A stretch of DNA of 64,000 nucleotides from Paracorniculantispora psalliotae (GCA_002796755.1 PHFE01000110.1:579-64578); one strand, 5' to 3'; numbered from the stretch's first letter, positions 33,201 through 42,969 are shown. The notes: generated from the letters alone by a model not told the origin. Translations and numbers: made by a program.

Positions 33201-34645
33201 GCCAGGACATTGACTTGGTTGATCGGCAGCTCCCCAATTCATTCGCGCGCTTCGCCACCCAATGCTGCAAGATGATGGCGCAGATTGTCATTTTGTCACT
33301 TGTGCAAACAAAATTCGCGTTTGTCATCCCAATTTGCGCAGTTATTGTCTACTTTGTCCAGAATATTTATCTCCGCACCTCTCGTCAGCTGCGCGTATTG
33401 GATCTTGAAGCCAAGGCCAGCCTTTATTCGGGGTTTCATGAAACGATTGACGGACTGGCGACAATTCGCGCGTTTGGCTGGCAAGAGGCTGCTGTACAAC
33501 GCAACATTGACGCGATTGACTTGTCAATGCGACCCGTCTTCCTCATGCGCTGTTTGAACAGATGGCTGTTGATCGTACTTGAGCTGATTGTCAACACCAT
33601 TGCCGTTGGTATGGTTGCCTCTGCAGTAATGGGCAACTCTGGTCGAGGGACGGAAATTGGTGTGGCGCTCAATCTTGTCATTTTGACCAACACTACCCTG
33701 GTTTCTCTCGTTCTCGGCTTTACCGATTTGGAAGTTTCACTCGGTGCCATCTCTCGCCTCAAAACGGTAGAAGAAATGACACCACAGGAAGACCTTCCGC
33801 AGGAGACGAACATGCCAGAGGAGCACTGGCCGACTCATGGTAAATTGGTCTTGCAGGATGTCGCCACAGGCTACCGCATCAATCACAATATGCTCACTCA
33901 GGTTGATCTGGTCGCCAACGCTGGACAGAAGATGGTTGTCTGCGGTCGGACTGGAAGCGGTAAAAGCACGATTTTCATGTCTCTTCTGAGGTTGATTGAA
34001 AGCACCGGTGCAATCAAAGTGGATGGAACGAATATCCTCAATGTGCCTCGGTCTGTCGTACGCAGTCGCTGTTTTATCGCTGTCCCGCAAGACGGTATTG
34101 TCTTTAAAGACGCGCCTTTGAGATTCAATCTAGACCCTACGGCCACAGTCGGAGACGAAGCGTTGCGCGACGCGCTCAAGTCTACTGGTCTCTGGGGCGT
34201 GTTTTCCGGCCCCGACGATGAAATTTCCGACGTTCTCGACCACAAGCTCTCCAGTTTGCCGCCTTTATCCGCCGGGCAGCAGCAACTCTTTGCCCTCGCG
34301 CGAGCCATTGCGCAGAAACACAGAGTTGCAGCTGCGCGCCCTTACTCTGACGACGAAGGTGGTTATCCGCACAGCGCTCGGCCGATTGTTCTTCTGGACG
34401 AGCTTACCGCGTTCATGGACTCAGCCACTGAGACTAAGGTGTACGACATTGTTGAGAAAGAATTCGTGTCTGAAAATTATACTGTTATTATTGTCTCTCA
34501 TAGACTCGACGGTTTGCTTGGAAGGCTGCGAGAGGGCGTGGATGCTGTTGCTGTGCTAAAGGACGGGCGGCTGACCGTTGAAACCGACTTTAGCAAGCTC
34601 GCCAATGCCGAGAGTGGTGAGGATCAGAGCACGTCGTCGGACTAA
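30284..34645 (+). CDS. Full-length ABCC (MRP-type) transporter
   Basis: Multidrug-resistance-protein type exporter of 1,414 residues, plasma or vacuolar membrane. Exons: 30284-30427, 30493-31009, 31062-34645. An N-terminal membrane domain (TMD0) of several helices precedes the core. TMD1 begins near FWWMNKLLAKGNKH. NBD1 has Walker A GSVGSGKS near residue 595, signature NLSGGQKQR near 687 and Walker B VLDDS, with Asp in place of the catalytic Glu, as usual in ABCC NBD1. TMD2 is followed by NBD2 with GRTGSGKST near 1182, signature PLSAGQQQ near 1290 and Walker B LLDE. NBD2 is therefore the hydrolysing site. Long insertion after NBD2 signature (AAARPYSDDEGGYPHS) is common in fungal members. Likely exports conjugates or toxins; substrate unknown. 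Confidence 0.93.
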
Positions 34646-34948
34646 TTCTACTACTTATCTTTTTGTTATTTTTTCCCTTTTGTTTTTTAAAGGCCTTTTT
34701 ATATAAGGGCCTAGTTTTTCAATCCAGCAACCATCAAGTACCACGCTGGCATTAACTTACGGGGGGAGAGACAGACAAGATCAGTCAGAATTCATGCACA
34801 ATATAAAAGATAGCTTAACCAATGCTAATCTATACTCAAGTAGATACAAATTCATGTTTTTCCCCAGTATTGATATCGCCAGTCTTGTATGCTCACCAAA
34901 GCGACGTGCGATGTGCGCGAGCTCGATGGCCGATGAGATCATCATTCT
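34646..34948. other. Convergent 3' spacer with a direct-repeat remnant
   Basis: T-rich poly(A)-type sequence after the ABCC gene, then a GGCCTTTTTATATAAGGGCC-like imperfect palindrome around 34690-34711. Bases 34733-34754 match 36646-36667 at 19 of 22 positions. Confidence 0.45.
34733..34754 (+). repeat. Short direct repeat, copy 1, downstream of RBR gene 1
   Basis: The 22 bases 34733-34754 and 36646-36667 agree except for one C/T and two G/A transitions (for example ACCACGCTGG against ACCACGCTAA). The two copies bracket RBR gene 1 in the same orientation. The all-transition differences fit RIP decay. Confidence 0.4.
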
Positions 34949-35959
34949 TTACCCGCGGCACGTGCAAGCATTAAGCTTGTAGCCACACCCGTAGCAGAAG
35001 TGTGTGTGACAAATGCAGTCTAAATAAAAGTCAGTGTGATTAACAGATTTATCATAAAGCAACGAATTGGACTGACGCATGTGAGCACAACCACCCGTCC
35101 TCTCCACCAACTTTCCACATGCCGGGCAAGCTCTCCAGCCAGATCTTCTTGCCATTTCTCGTAATAACTCCGCCTCAGGGTCGTTGGGGCACACTCCTTC
35201 ATGTGCAACGGCGTGGCAGAGAATGCAAGTCCATCTGTTGCAGGCGGTACATTGGGCATGATCATCGCGGAAGTCGCTTGGAGGTAAGAATGTAGCGCAC
35301 CTGGCATTGTGGCAATACCGTCTGTTTGTAGTCGTAAACTCAATCCGTTTCTGCTCAAACCTTTTGATTAGCTGGGTTGACAGGAATGTGCGTGCGGTGT
35401 GGTCCAGGGGAATTGGGGCTGCGCAGCAGCTCGGAGGGAACATGGATTCGTCAATCGTCGCGTTGGTGAAGAAGACAACCAGACAGCTCGCGCAGTAAAA
35501 ATGACCACAAGTTGTACGAATGAGAGAATTTTCCTGCTGTTCGTCGTCGCATGCGGTGCATCGCAGAGCAGTTGCAACAGCCCGTTCGTCGGTGGTCGAG
35601 TGGTCTGCTTGCTCGGCCGGAGGGGTCGAAAGCTGCGTTGGTACTGCAGGTCGTAACGATGCTACTTTGGCTTGTCGGGGCGGATTCGATCGTGTTGCGG
35701 CAGCAGGAACCTTGTTTCTTCGAGTGGCGGCGCGTTTTCTGGGGCGAGTTGGTGGTTGGGGATCAGCTAGAATAGGCACTCGGCCGCCGACCGCCTCGAT
35801 CTCGGTGGCCAAAAGATCTCCGTACAGTTCCATAGCGATTTCGAAGTCATCAGCCTTCCTCTTGTTGCCTCGCTTCGCGCGGCGAGGTCGAAGGTCCTGC
35901 ACCTCTTGGAACTGCAGCTCGAGCGCAAGACGTCGTGATCCATCATCGGAGAAAGCCAT
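34949..35959 (-). CDS. RBR (RING-IBR-RING) E3 ubiquitin ligase, array copy 1
   Basis: Predicted 317-residue RBR-type ubiquitin ligase, which takes ubiquitin from an E2 on RING1 and passes it through a RING2 cysteine. Exons on the minus strand: 35959-35077 and 35019-34949. The N-terminus (LALELQFQEVQ, DDFEIAMELYGDLLATEI) resembles copy 2. RING1 runs from CTACDDEQQ to CCAAPIP, the IBR from YCHNARC to GVCPND, and RING2 is CPACGKLVERTGGCAHMHC then CYGC. The catalytic Cys291 in the GGCAHM motif is present. The 57-bp intron follows that motif in phase 1. It is a multiple of three and has no stop, so an unspliced message would insert 19 residues into RING2. ATG 35959 has an excellent context. No transmembrane segment. 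Confidence 0.87.
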   Translation of the reverse strand: MAFSDDGSRRLALELQFQEVQDLRPRRAKRGNKRKADDFEIAMELYGDLLATEIEAVGGRVPILADPQPPTRPRKRAATRRNKVPAAATRSNPPRQAKVASLRPAVPTQLSTPPAEQADHSTTDERAVATALRCTACDDEQQENSLIRTTCGHFYCASCLVVFFTNATIDESMFPPSCCAAPIPLDHTARTFLSTQLIKRFEQKRIEFTTTNRRYCHNARCATFLPPSDFRDDHAQCTACNRWTCILCHAVAHEGVCPNDPEAELLREMARRSGWRACPACGKLVERTGGCAHMRQSNSLLYDKSVNHTDFYLDCICHTHFCYGCGYKLNACTCRG

Positions 35960-36826
35960 GTTGCGCAACAGTAGGGCAGTCGACGCAGAAGTTGGAATGA
36001 GGAGGGAAGAAAAAGAGAATAGAGAAGAAAGTCAAAGGAAAAAAGAATGTAAAGATGGGCTGCGTTCATTTCGCAAGACCGTTTGCGAATTCGTTGGTGC
36101 CTGCTGGCTTCCGTCGACAGCAGTTGTGCATCCATGTAGCTCTCATCGTGGCTGAGCTTTTTCTGCCGCATAACCACCAAGACTCCCCTCAAGTAAAAGA
36201 TACATGAACATAAAAAAAATGGCGCACAACATAATTATTTGAAGTGATTGAATTTTAGCGATGAAATATTGAGAGACTTGTCGGAACCAGCTTTTGTCGG
36301 CCGCGGATGAACATCACAGCCGCTGAAGCAATTTGGTGGAGTGAAGGAAAGGAAAGCTGTAGTTAACTGGTTGGTCATTATTTGCAAAATAGTTATAGTA
36401 AATTAGAAAATGATATCTAAGCCAAAATTTCTAAATAAATATACTTTTCCCCTTAAAATTCATATTAGTTTATAACTTTCTTTACTAGAACTCGGCCAGC
36501 CAGGCCAGATGCCTCCGGACCAGCACAGCCGGTACTGGTAAATCATAATAAAAATAGTATGAGATTAAAATATAAGGAATATAAGAAAATTAACAAGGAT
36601 AGGAACAATAGGAACAATTAGAAGAATTCTGTTTAACAAAATATAATCAAGCACCACGCTAACATTATTTCAGGTGGAAGAGTGTACTACCAATCACCAT
36701 AATTCACAACTTTTCTGCCACAATCGCCTGTCTGCATACTCCACACTCCATCCATTTCCCCTATAACTGCTCATAAAGAGGGATATTTGAGGGGAAAGTA
36801 TCCCAATGGTCCGAAATCCACCAACT
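35960..36826. other. Intergenic between RBR copies 1 and 2
   Basis: 867 bp. Upstream region of copy 1 at 35960-36230. 36370-36680 is AT-rich, with A/G/T-biased words like those at 29720-29860, and ends with the second direct-repeat copy. 36680-36826 is the 3' side of copy 2. Confidence 0.45.
36646..36667 (+). repeat. Short direct repeat, copy 2, upstream of RBR gene 1
   Basis: Partner of 34733-34754, 19 of 22 identical with three transitions. It sits at the edge of an AT-rich tract and may be the end of a decayed repeat. Confidence 0.4.
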
Positions 36827-38505
36827 CTAGTGCCATGCCGAGAACCACGAAGACTGTTTTGCAGAAAAGGGCCTAACAACTCGCTTCCACTGTCCGGCGA
36901 GAGATTTCCAGGTGAAATTCTGCGATGCACCAAAGCCTGGAAACAATTTACCGATACTGACGGAAAAGAATGTCGTTTTGCTTTTTGATTCCGACTGGAA
37001 TATGAATGCCCATCGAGGCGAGATCTTGTGGCAACAGAAGAATACTGCCAGACAGAGTCCGATAAGAATAACGGAAACAAGACACGCTAGGAGGAGGTGC
37101 GAAACGGATAACGAAACATGAGACAAATCGATCCCAGGTAATTCAAGCTCGGATAGTTTGACTTGAGGCAGCTTGACCTGAGGCAGCTTGACCTGAGGCG
37201 GCTTGACCTGAGGTAGCTTGACCTGAGGTAGCTTGACTTGAGGTAGCTTGACCTGAGGAAGCTCGATCTTCGACCAAGACCAAGGACGGCGTTCGGGCGA
37301 TTTAGAAGTCTTCGCATCCCTTTGCTCTTGGTTGCGATCGCTGCCATTGAGCAAGTAGCTCTCAGTCATGTAGGGACACTGACAAGTACGCCATGGGCGT
37401 CCGCAGAGATGGCAGAATTCCTTGCCGCAAAAACAGACTAGTCCAAATTGTCAGCTGCATTTATCAGGACATGAAATGTGTGCGATTCATGTATGTACTC
37501 ACATATGTGATTGGAACCGGAGGCTAGTTCAACAAAAGCCCGGCAATTGTAGCATTGTTGCCAGCCGTTTTTCGCCGCAAGGGCCGCCAGCTGCTCGTTT
37601 GCAGGATCAGCAGTACACAAACCTCGATGATGTTCAGCCTTGCAAAATTTACAGGTCCAATGATTGCATGCAGCACAGGCTCCGTCGTCCCCGACAATAT
37701 TCTTCGGCGGGATCCAGCGGCGGCAGCGTTGATTGCTGCAGTACAACTGATCTGCGTTCGAGGTGCTGGCTTCTGCCGGCCTTTTTCTGTATTTTGCGAT
37801 CAGCTTTTCGGGAAGCCATTGACTTGCCCAGTCAAACGGAATGGGTTGCGCACAGCAACGAAGTGGGAGCACGGCCCGGTTGTCAATCGCGTTTTGAAAG
37901 CACTGCGCCAGGCAGTCGGGACAATGAAAATGACCGCACGGCACGCGAGCCACTGAGTTGTAATATTGCCGATCGCCGCAAGCTGCGCAATTCACATGGG
38001 CGGCCTTCTGTTTCTCTTTCCCCGAAGTTTGTGCATTCGATAGCGCAGCAGCGGCGGATGCTTTGCTTTTCGAGGTGGGATAATACTTGGCGGCTGGAGG
38101 AGGAGAACCATTCGATCGCCATTCTTGAATCATCATGCTGCCGTCGTCGAATCTGATTTCGACTTGGTTGGGCCGAGAACGCTCGGGCTGTTTTGGTTTT
38201 GCCCGTGGCGCCGACTTGGGCTTTTGGGATGGACCAGCTGATGACATATGAGGGACTGATGGCAAACGCTGCGAAATGGGAGCAGAAGAGGGTTCCGGGC
38301 TGCGATGAGTAGCGAATTTGCGAGCCAGCTCGCGGTCGTGGACGGATTGGATCTCGGCGATGAGGTGCTGCTCAAACAAATTTAGTGCCGTCTCAAAATC
38401 ATTCAGTTTTTCTGAATTTATTTTTAGCCTGGCCTTGACTTCCCTCACACCCAGAAGCTGCAGCTCAAAAGCTAGTCGAAGTCCAAGATTGGCCCTTGCA
38501 TCCAT
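36827..38505 (-). CDS. RBR protein, array copy 2: catalytic Cys lost, pentapeptide repeat, membrane segment
   Basis: Predicted 537-residue RBR paralogue. Exons on the minus strand: 38505-37503 and 37437-36827; the 65-bp intron lies at the same codon and phase as in copies 1 and 3. The N-terminus (LAFELQLLGVREVK, NDFETALNLFEQHLIAEI) matches copy 1. RING1 starts at Cys173 (CAACGDRQ, CGHFHCPDC), the IBR is YCSNQRC to GLC, and RING2 is CYNC ... SGSNHIFCFC ... CHLC. The position of the catalytic Cys is Ser331 (codon 37513-37515), so transfer of ubiquitin is unlikely. After RING2 come KLPQV-type pentapeptides at about 393-427, weaker units to about 440, and one hydrophobic helix at about 448-469 (HLLLACLVSVILIGLCLAVF). 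This suggests a membrane-anchored pseudo-ligase or decoy. Translation past the intron is in frame and continuous. Confidence 0.83.
37155..37259 (-). repeat. 15-bp tandem repeat encoding KLPQV pentapeptides
   Basis: Seven 15-bp units, consensus agcttgacctgaggt on the plus strand, lie inside exon 2 of RBR copy 2. Units differ mostly by C/T and A/G changes, and one unit gives KPPQV. The unit length keeps the frame, so copy number can change without breaking the gene. Confidence 0.92.
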
Positions 38506-39023
38506 GTCGAGATGCTAAGACCAGACGTAGCGAAAGTCCGCAAAATATTATGCGAAAGAATGGATTCTTCTTCCTCAATATTAGAACATTTGAATTTAGG
38601 AAATAACTCAAGGCTTATGCAGCTGCGGCTTATTCACTCCGCATAGACTCTGCAAACGTTCGGAACTGTCGTTGCACGTTGTTTGTCATGTGCGTCCAAC
38701 TCCACACCGCGGTCGCATGCCGCACATGTCAAAGAAACAATGCAGCCGCTTCTCTGTCGCAGAACCAATATCTTCAAAGGCAGGAATTTAATGTTGGACT
38801 CGTTTGTCACACTAAAGAGCTCGGTGGCACTAGAGGCGGTAGCCATCCGTTTGGCAGGATGAGTATCAGTAACAGTTCTACTAAAGAAACGAAACTTAAG
38901 TGAATAGGTATTATTCCATTAATTATCATATCTTCAAGTCTTTTTGTTATCCACTTTCTAAGCGTTTGCCAATGCCTCTCACTGCCCTGAAGTTACTGCT
39001 TCCGCCACCTAGACCTCGAACCA
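38506..39023. other. Intergenic between RBR copies 2 and 3
   Basis: 518 bp with the promoter of copy 2 (-) and the 3' end of copy 3. No convincing gene is present. Confidence 0.45.
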
Positions 39024-40489
39024 TCAAAATATCTCCTCTCTACATCGGCGGCACCCTTCAAAAAGGCAGCGGCCACACTGCCAAACAAAGGTGGGCAAGT
39101 TATCTAAGCACCTCATGCATCTGAATTGGCCGAATTTGATCTCCCAATTACCATGCTTACAGCCATAATCGTGATATTCCGACGACTCATCATCTGCTGG
39201 CTCATCTACCAGCCGCTTTTTCTTCTTGGCGCGAACGCGAAGGCGGACTGTGTCGCTATTCGAGCAGCGGCAATTCTTCCATGGTATTCCGCATGCGTAG
39301 CAAAATTGGCACCCGCAACGACAAGCTAGCAAGCAAATCAGTCAAATTAATCTTGAAAGTCGGTCACAAAAGAATTGTACTTACTCATGTGGTTGCATCC
39401 GTATTCTCTCTGCACCAGACTACCACATCCACAGCACTGTTGCAAGCCATCTCTTCTGGCTACGGCAAGCGTCTTCTCTTCTTCCGGATCCTTTGGACAA
39501 ACCCCATCATGGAGCTTCGTTTTGCAGTCGACGCAGGTCAACTGTTTGCAAGCGCAGCAGTAGGCACGGTGTCTGTTTATTTCCCGAGGGGGGATAAATT
39601 CGCCGCACAGCTCATCGAAACATTTGATTCTCTCAGTAGTGTTGAACCAGATGTGCCTCTTCCAATAGTCGAAAATCAAATTCATTGGAAGGATTTCGCT
39701 GACTTTGTCGAGCAAGATTTCCTCCCCGCAGCATTGTGGCAGGGCTGGCTCGGCATTGAGCACGAAGTCTTGAAATTGATCGATGATACAGTCGAAACAG
39801 TGTGAATGGGCACAGGGCGTGCGGAAGATGACTTGTTCGGCTTTTTGCTCTAGGCAAATCCCGCACTTGATACCAGAGAGGGTGTCGGCCCCCGTCAAAC
39901 TAGGCGGAGCAGTACTCTGTACTGCAGCGAGTTCGTCAATAGGCGACTCGTCGTCCGATCTTAATGAGGCGCTTATCGTATCACCATCATTTACGATGTT
40001 GGCAAAGCTTTCATCATCGGATGTTGCGCTAGTGTTGGCTGGTCGCTCTTGTGTAGCACTGTCTTCTGTAGCATTTTGTTCCGTAGCAATTTCTTCTGTA
40101 GCAATTTCTTCTGTAGCAGTATCTTCTGTAGCCGTATCTTCTGTAGCAGTATCTTCTGTAGCAGTATCTTCTGTGGTAATGCCTTCTGTGGCAATGCCTT
40201 TTGCAGTAATGTCTTCCGTAGAAACGCCTTCTATAACACCATCTTCTGTAGGAGTCTCGTCCAGCTGTTCTGCTGCAGTCTCTTGGGCACCAGATGCCGC
40301 AGCCGCCGGAACTGGAGTTCCGCCCTGAAACTGTTCGCGGAAGTGAATCTGTTGAGCGATAGCAGGACCGGTCGTAGCAGGCTCTTGGAGACGGCGAAGC
40401 TGAGGGAGCTGCGCTGCAACCTCCCCACCACCCGTGAGGTGGCGACAAAGCGCGGCAAGGAGGCTGGATGCCTCTGCGAGGAAAGCCAT
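39024..40489 (-). CDS. RBR (RING-IBR-RING) E3 ubiquitin ligase, array copy 3
   Basis: Predicted 468-residue RBR ligase. Exons on the minus strand: 40489-39385 and 39325-39024, with a 59-bp intron after the catalytic motif, phase 1, as in copies 1 and 2. The N-terminus MAFLAEASSLL is followed by a low-complexity acidic region with (A)TEDT/TEEIA pentapeptides at about residues 79-143. RING1 is CGICLEQ to CCGEEI, the IBR is CFDELCG to GVCPKDP, and RING2 is CCGCGSLVQREYGCNHMTCRC to CYAC; the catalytic Cys365 in YGCNHM is intact. Unlike its neighbours it keeps the family's C-terminal tail, a further set of CxxC pairs (FRCMRCLDNLP, WQCGRC, CRRC). It is therefore the copy closest to the common fungal form and may be the parent of the array. 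ATG 40489 shares its context with copy 1. Confidence 0.88.
40062..40256 (-). repeat. 15-bp tandem repeat encoding TEDTA-type pentapeptides
   Basis: Thirteen 15-bp units, consensus tcttctgtagcagta on the plus strand, in exon 1 of RBR copy 3. Central units are near-identical and outer ones are more diverged. They encode acidic Thr/Glu/Asp/Ala pentapeptides. The unit length is the same as in copy 2, but sequence and position in the protein are unrelated. Confidence 0.92.
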
Positions 40490-40762
40490 GGCGAGGAAGA
40501 TTTCGACTAAATTCGAGCTGAGATGGCTGAGAATGCCTTTGAGAATAATGAAACGGGGAGAGAAAAGAATAAGAGGCCGAGGAAGCTTCGAACAGAACCT
40601 GGTCACGCGCAGATTATGATCGATTGTGAACCTCACCTCACCTTCAGTTCGCAATGGCACCTGATTGTGCTCCGTTTGCACCTTCAATTCCGCGGAGTCA
40701 CATGGGATGATAACAATGGAAGCGAAAAGCAAGTGTTCATTAATGCAAAATGGGTCATTACG

Positions 40763-41643
40763 CTAAAAATCATCCTCCCGTTTCTTCTTTGCTCTTAGAT
40801 GCGCGGCATGCCGTTTGGTGTGGTACTTGACGTCGTCGGGGTATAAGGGGTTCCACACCGTATCGCAAATCTTGCACTCAGAAAATGCAGCTTGGTTCGA
40901 AATGTTGAGCGTCGTTTGCACCTCTGCGCTGGCCGGCTTCCGCCTGACGCGCCTAGAGTCCGAACTTGCTGAAGCGCCTCCGCCCCCCAACCTGCGTTTG
41001 CGGCTCGCCCGTGGTTCATCTCTTATTCTGTCGCCAGCATTGTGATTCTCCTCCTCAGTGTTTTGAGCGTCCTCTTGGCCATCCTCGTCCGTAGATTCAA
41101 TAGATTGGTTCGACCGAGTGCGTAGCAGGCGTCTTGTCGGGCGAGGTGCTGGTTGCGCCTTCTTTTCTTGCAGAGGTTCTTCGACGGATTGGATATTGGT
41201 CTTGGCAGGTTTGATTGGCGTAAGATGTGTTGTGACGGGCTTGAAGTAGTTGAGAATCGATCGCTTCGCAGGGACGTTTGGCTCGGGCTTGGAGGGCGGT
41301 GTGTTTTCTTGGCCCTCGCCTGCGGCTGGTTGTGGCTTGGCTTTGAAGACGGGCGCGACCGCAGGCGCATCATCTTCGACAACAGTAATTCCCAGCGGCT
41401 TCACATTTTTATCATCGTCGACGGCGTAGGTAGTGCGCGCCCTCTTGGCCGGGGGCTCTGATCGAGGCTCTGGCGTCGCCGTGGGCTGTCTGCCGTAGGT
41501 GCGCAGAGGCTTGTCGCGCTTTCGCGACAGTGGTCGTACACCGGGCTTCGTTCTGCATGGCGTCAGCATGTCTGCGCAGAGACGGCAGTAAGAAAAAGTC
41601 AAAAATATGCTTACATGGCGTATTCTGGTGACGAGTTGACCAT
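40763..41643 (-). CDS. ESCO-type C2H2 zinc-finger protein without acetyltransferase domain
   Basis: Predicted nuclear protein of 272 residues. Exons on the minus strand: 41643-41615 (29 nt) and 41552-40763. The middle is disordered and rich in Lys/Arg/Pro/Glu. The motif KRSILNYFKP at mid-protein resembles a PCNA-interacting (PIP) box, as in Eco1/ESCO cohesin acetyltransferases. The C-terminus carries the ESCO-family zinc finger: ECKICDTVWNPLYPDDVKYHTKRH, Cys-X2-Cys then His-X3-His. In ESCO proteins this finger precedes the acetyltransferase domain. Here the frame stops about 10 residues later and nothing downstream continues it. It could be a stand-alone finger protein, which fungi may have as a separate gene, or a truncated Eco1. 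The tiny first exon is inferred from a clean GTAAGC donor and the joined frame. Confidence 0.72.
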
Positions 41644-42113
41644 GGTCTGTGTAGGCCGTTTGCTAGGCAAAGGCGATGCAGAGGTTGTGTGGGAAGAGGA
41701 TGGCGCGAAACGAGGCGTTACAGATGAAGTTCAACGGCACTTTTTGGAAACAAATTAGAAATGAGACCAAAAAGGTAGACTTTCCAGAATTGCGGTTAAA
41801 AATATTTGTTTGTGAGCTGCGACTGAAGGGACAATGCTCTCCTCTAAATGATCGGCCCCCACTGGTTTAAGGGCGCGGCGCGACGCGAACGACGCGACGT
41901 CACCTGCAGGAAAGCGCGTACCACTTTGGCAATTGGCGCTAGTGGCCGACCAGGGCAGCGATTTCGCGTTGATTGATGCGACAACTCGCTTTCTGAAGCA
42001 AAAAGTACAGAACCTAACACAACGGGTGGTCGTTTTTAGTTTTGGCATTTGGCATGCATCCATGCCAACCTAAATAATAGGGTATCATTATTGTATTCGT
42101 TATTGACAACTTC
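41644..42113. other. Intergenic: promoter of the zinc-finger gene and VMA12 3' end
   Basis: 470 bp between two minus-strand genes. No supported coding; the minus-strand frame at 41755-42063 has no family features. Confidence 0.45.
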
Positions 42114-42969
42114 TCAACTTGCGGCCGTAGCCTTTCCTGCCCTTCTTTTGAGCTGGCCATCGATCGCATCTTTTTTCTCTGGTAGTAATACAGCATCCTC
42201 GTCTTCTTTTTGTTTTTGTTCGTCTTTGCCCACGACCCAAGTCTGTACCACCTCTTTCAGTTCTGGGCGCGTATCCTCTTTCCGTTTCCCCTCGGCCATC
42301 CGCCATACGTAGCCACCATACACGGCAACTTCGGCGATGGCGACGAGTATGCTGCCTCCTAACGTAAGAAACAGGCGGGCAGGGAGGCTCCACCATCGAC
42401 CCAGAATCCAGAGCGTAGCAGCGACACCTGCAATGCTGGCCATGAAGTTGATCAGCAGCATGACCTGTCTATGGATCTCGTTGTATGTGACGTCGTCGTC
42501 GCCGATATCTGCCTCGTTTGTTGGTCTGTTGACAGATGCAAACGATCGCGCTGAGTTTGGAAACCGGTCCTTGAACGTTTCGAGAGGGAGGGGAGGGTTG
42601 ACCATTCGTTCGTAGGCGCGGGCATCTTCGTCACGACGAAGCTTGGCCATGAGAGCTATGTATTCGGGCGACTGCGATTCCAACGTTAGCATTGCCAAAT
42701 ACCGATATGCGGCAGCGATTGTGGTTCTTCGAGTATACCTTGGTCGGCTTGGGCGCTGGGGGCGCCACATAGACTTGTGATCCTCGTAACAGCTCCTCCA
42801 AACGGTACGTTTCTTGACATTTCGAAAGTTGTATTATTTGGCTGTGCAGCACCGGTTTGCCAATTGCGGGATTGTCAAGGGCTGGGCCAGATTCGGCTGC
42901 AACCACAGCGTGATCGTCTATGCTGGCCAAGCAGTCCACGATGGACTGCGTCATGGCTAGAAGCACCAT
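42114..42969 (-). CDS. VMA12: ER factor for V-ATPase assembly (Vma12/Vph2)
   Basis: ER membrane protein that, with Vma21 and Vma22, assembles the V0 sector of the vacuolar H+-ATPase. Exons on the minus strand: 42969-42739 and 42671-42114, 262 residues. The join gives PAPKPTK then SPEYIALMAKLRRDEDARAYERMV, the core motif of the family. Two adjacent hydrophobic segments near residues 155-210 (LLINFMASIAGVAATLWILG and LFLTLGGSILVAIAEVAVYG) match the known hairpin topology. The Lys/Glu-rich cytosolic C-terminus is longer than in yeast. ATG 42969 is the first in-frame start. Confidence 0.9.
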
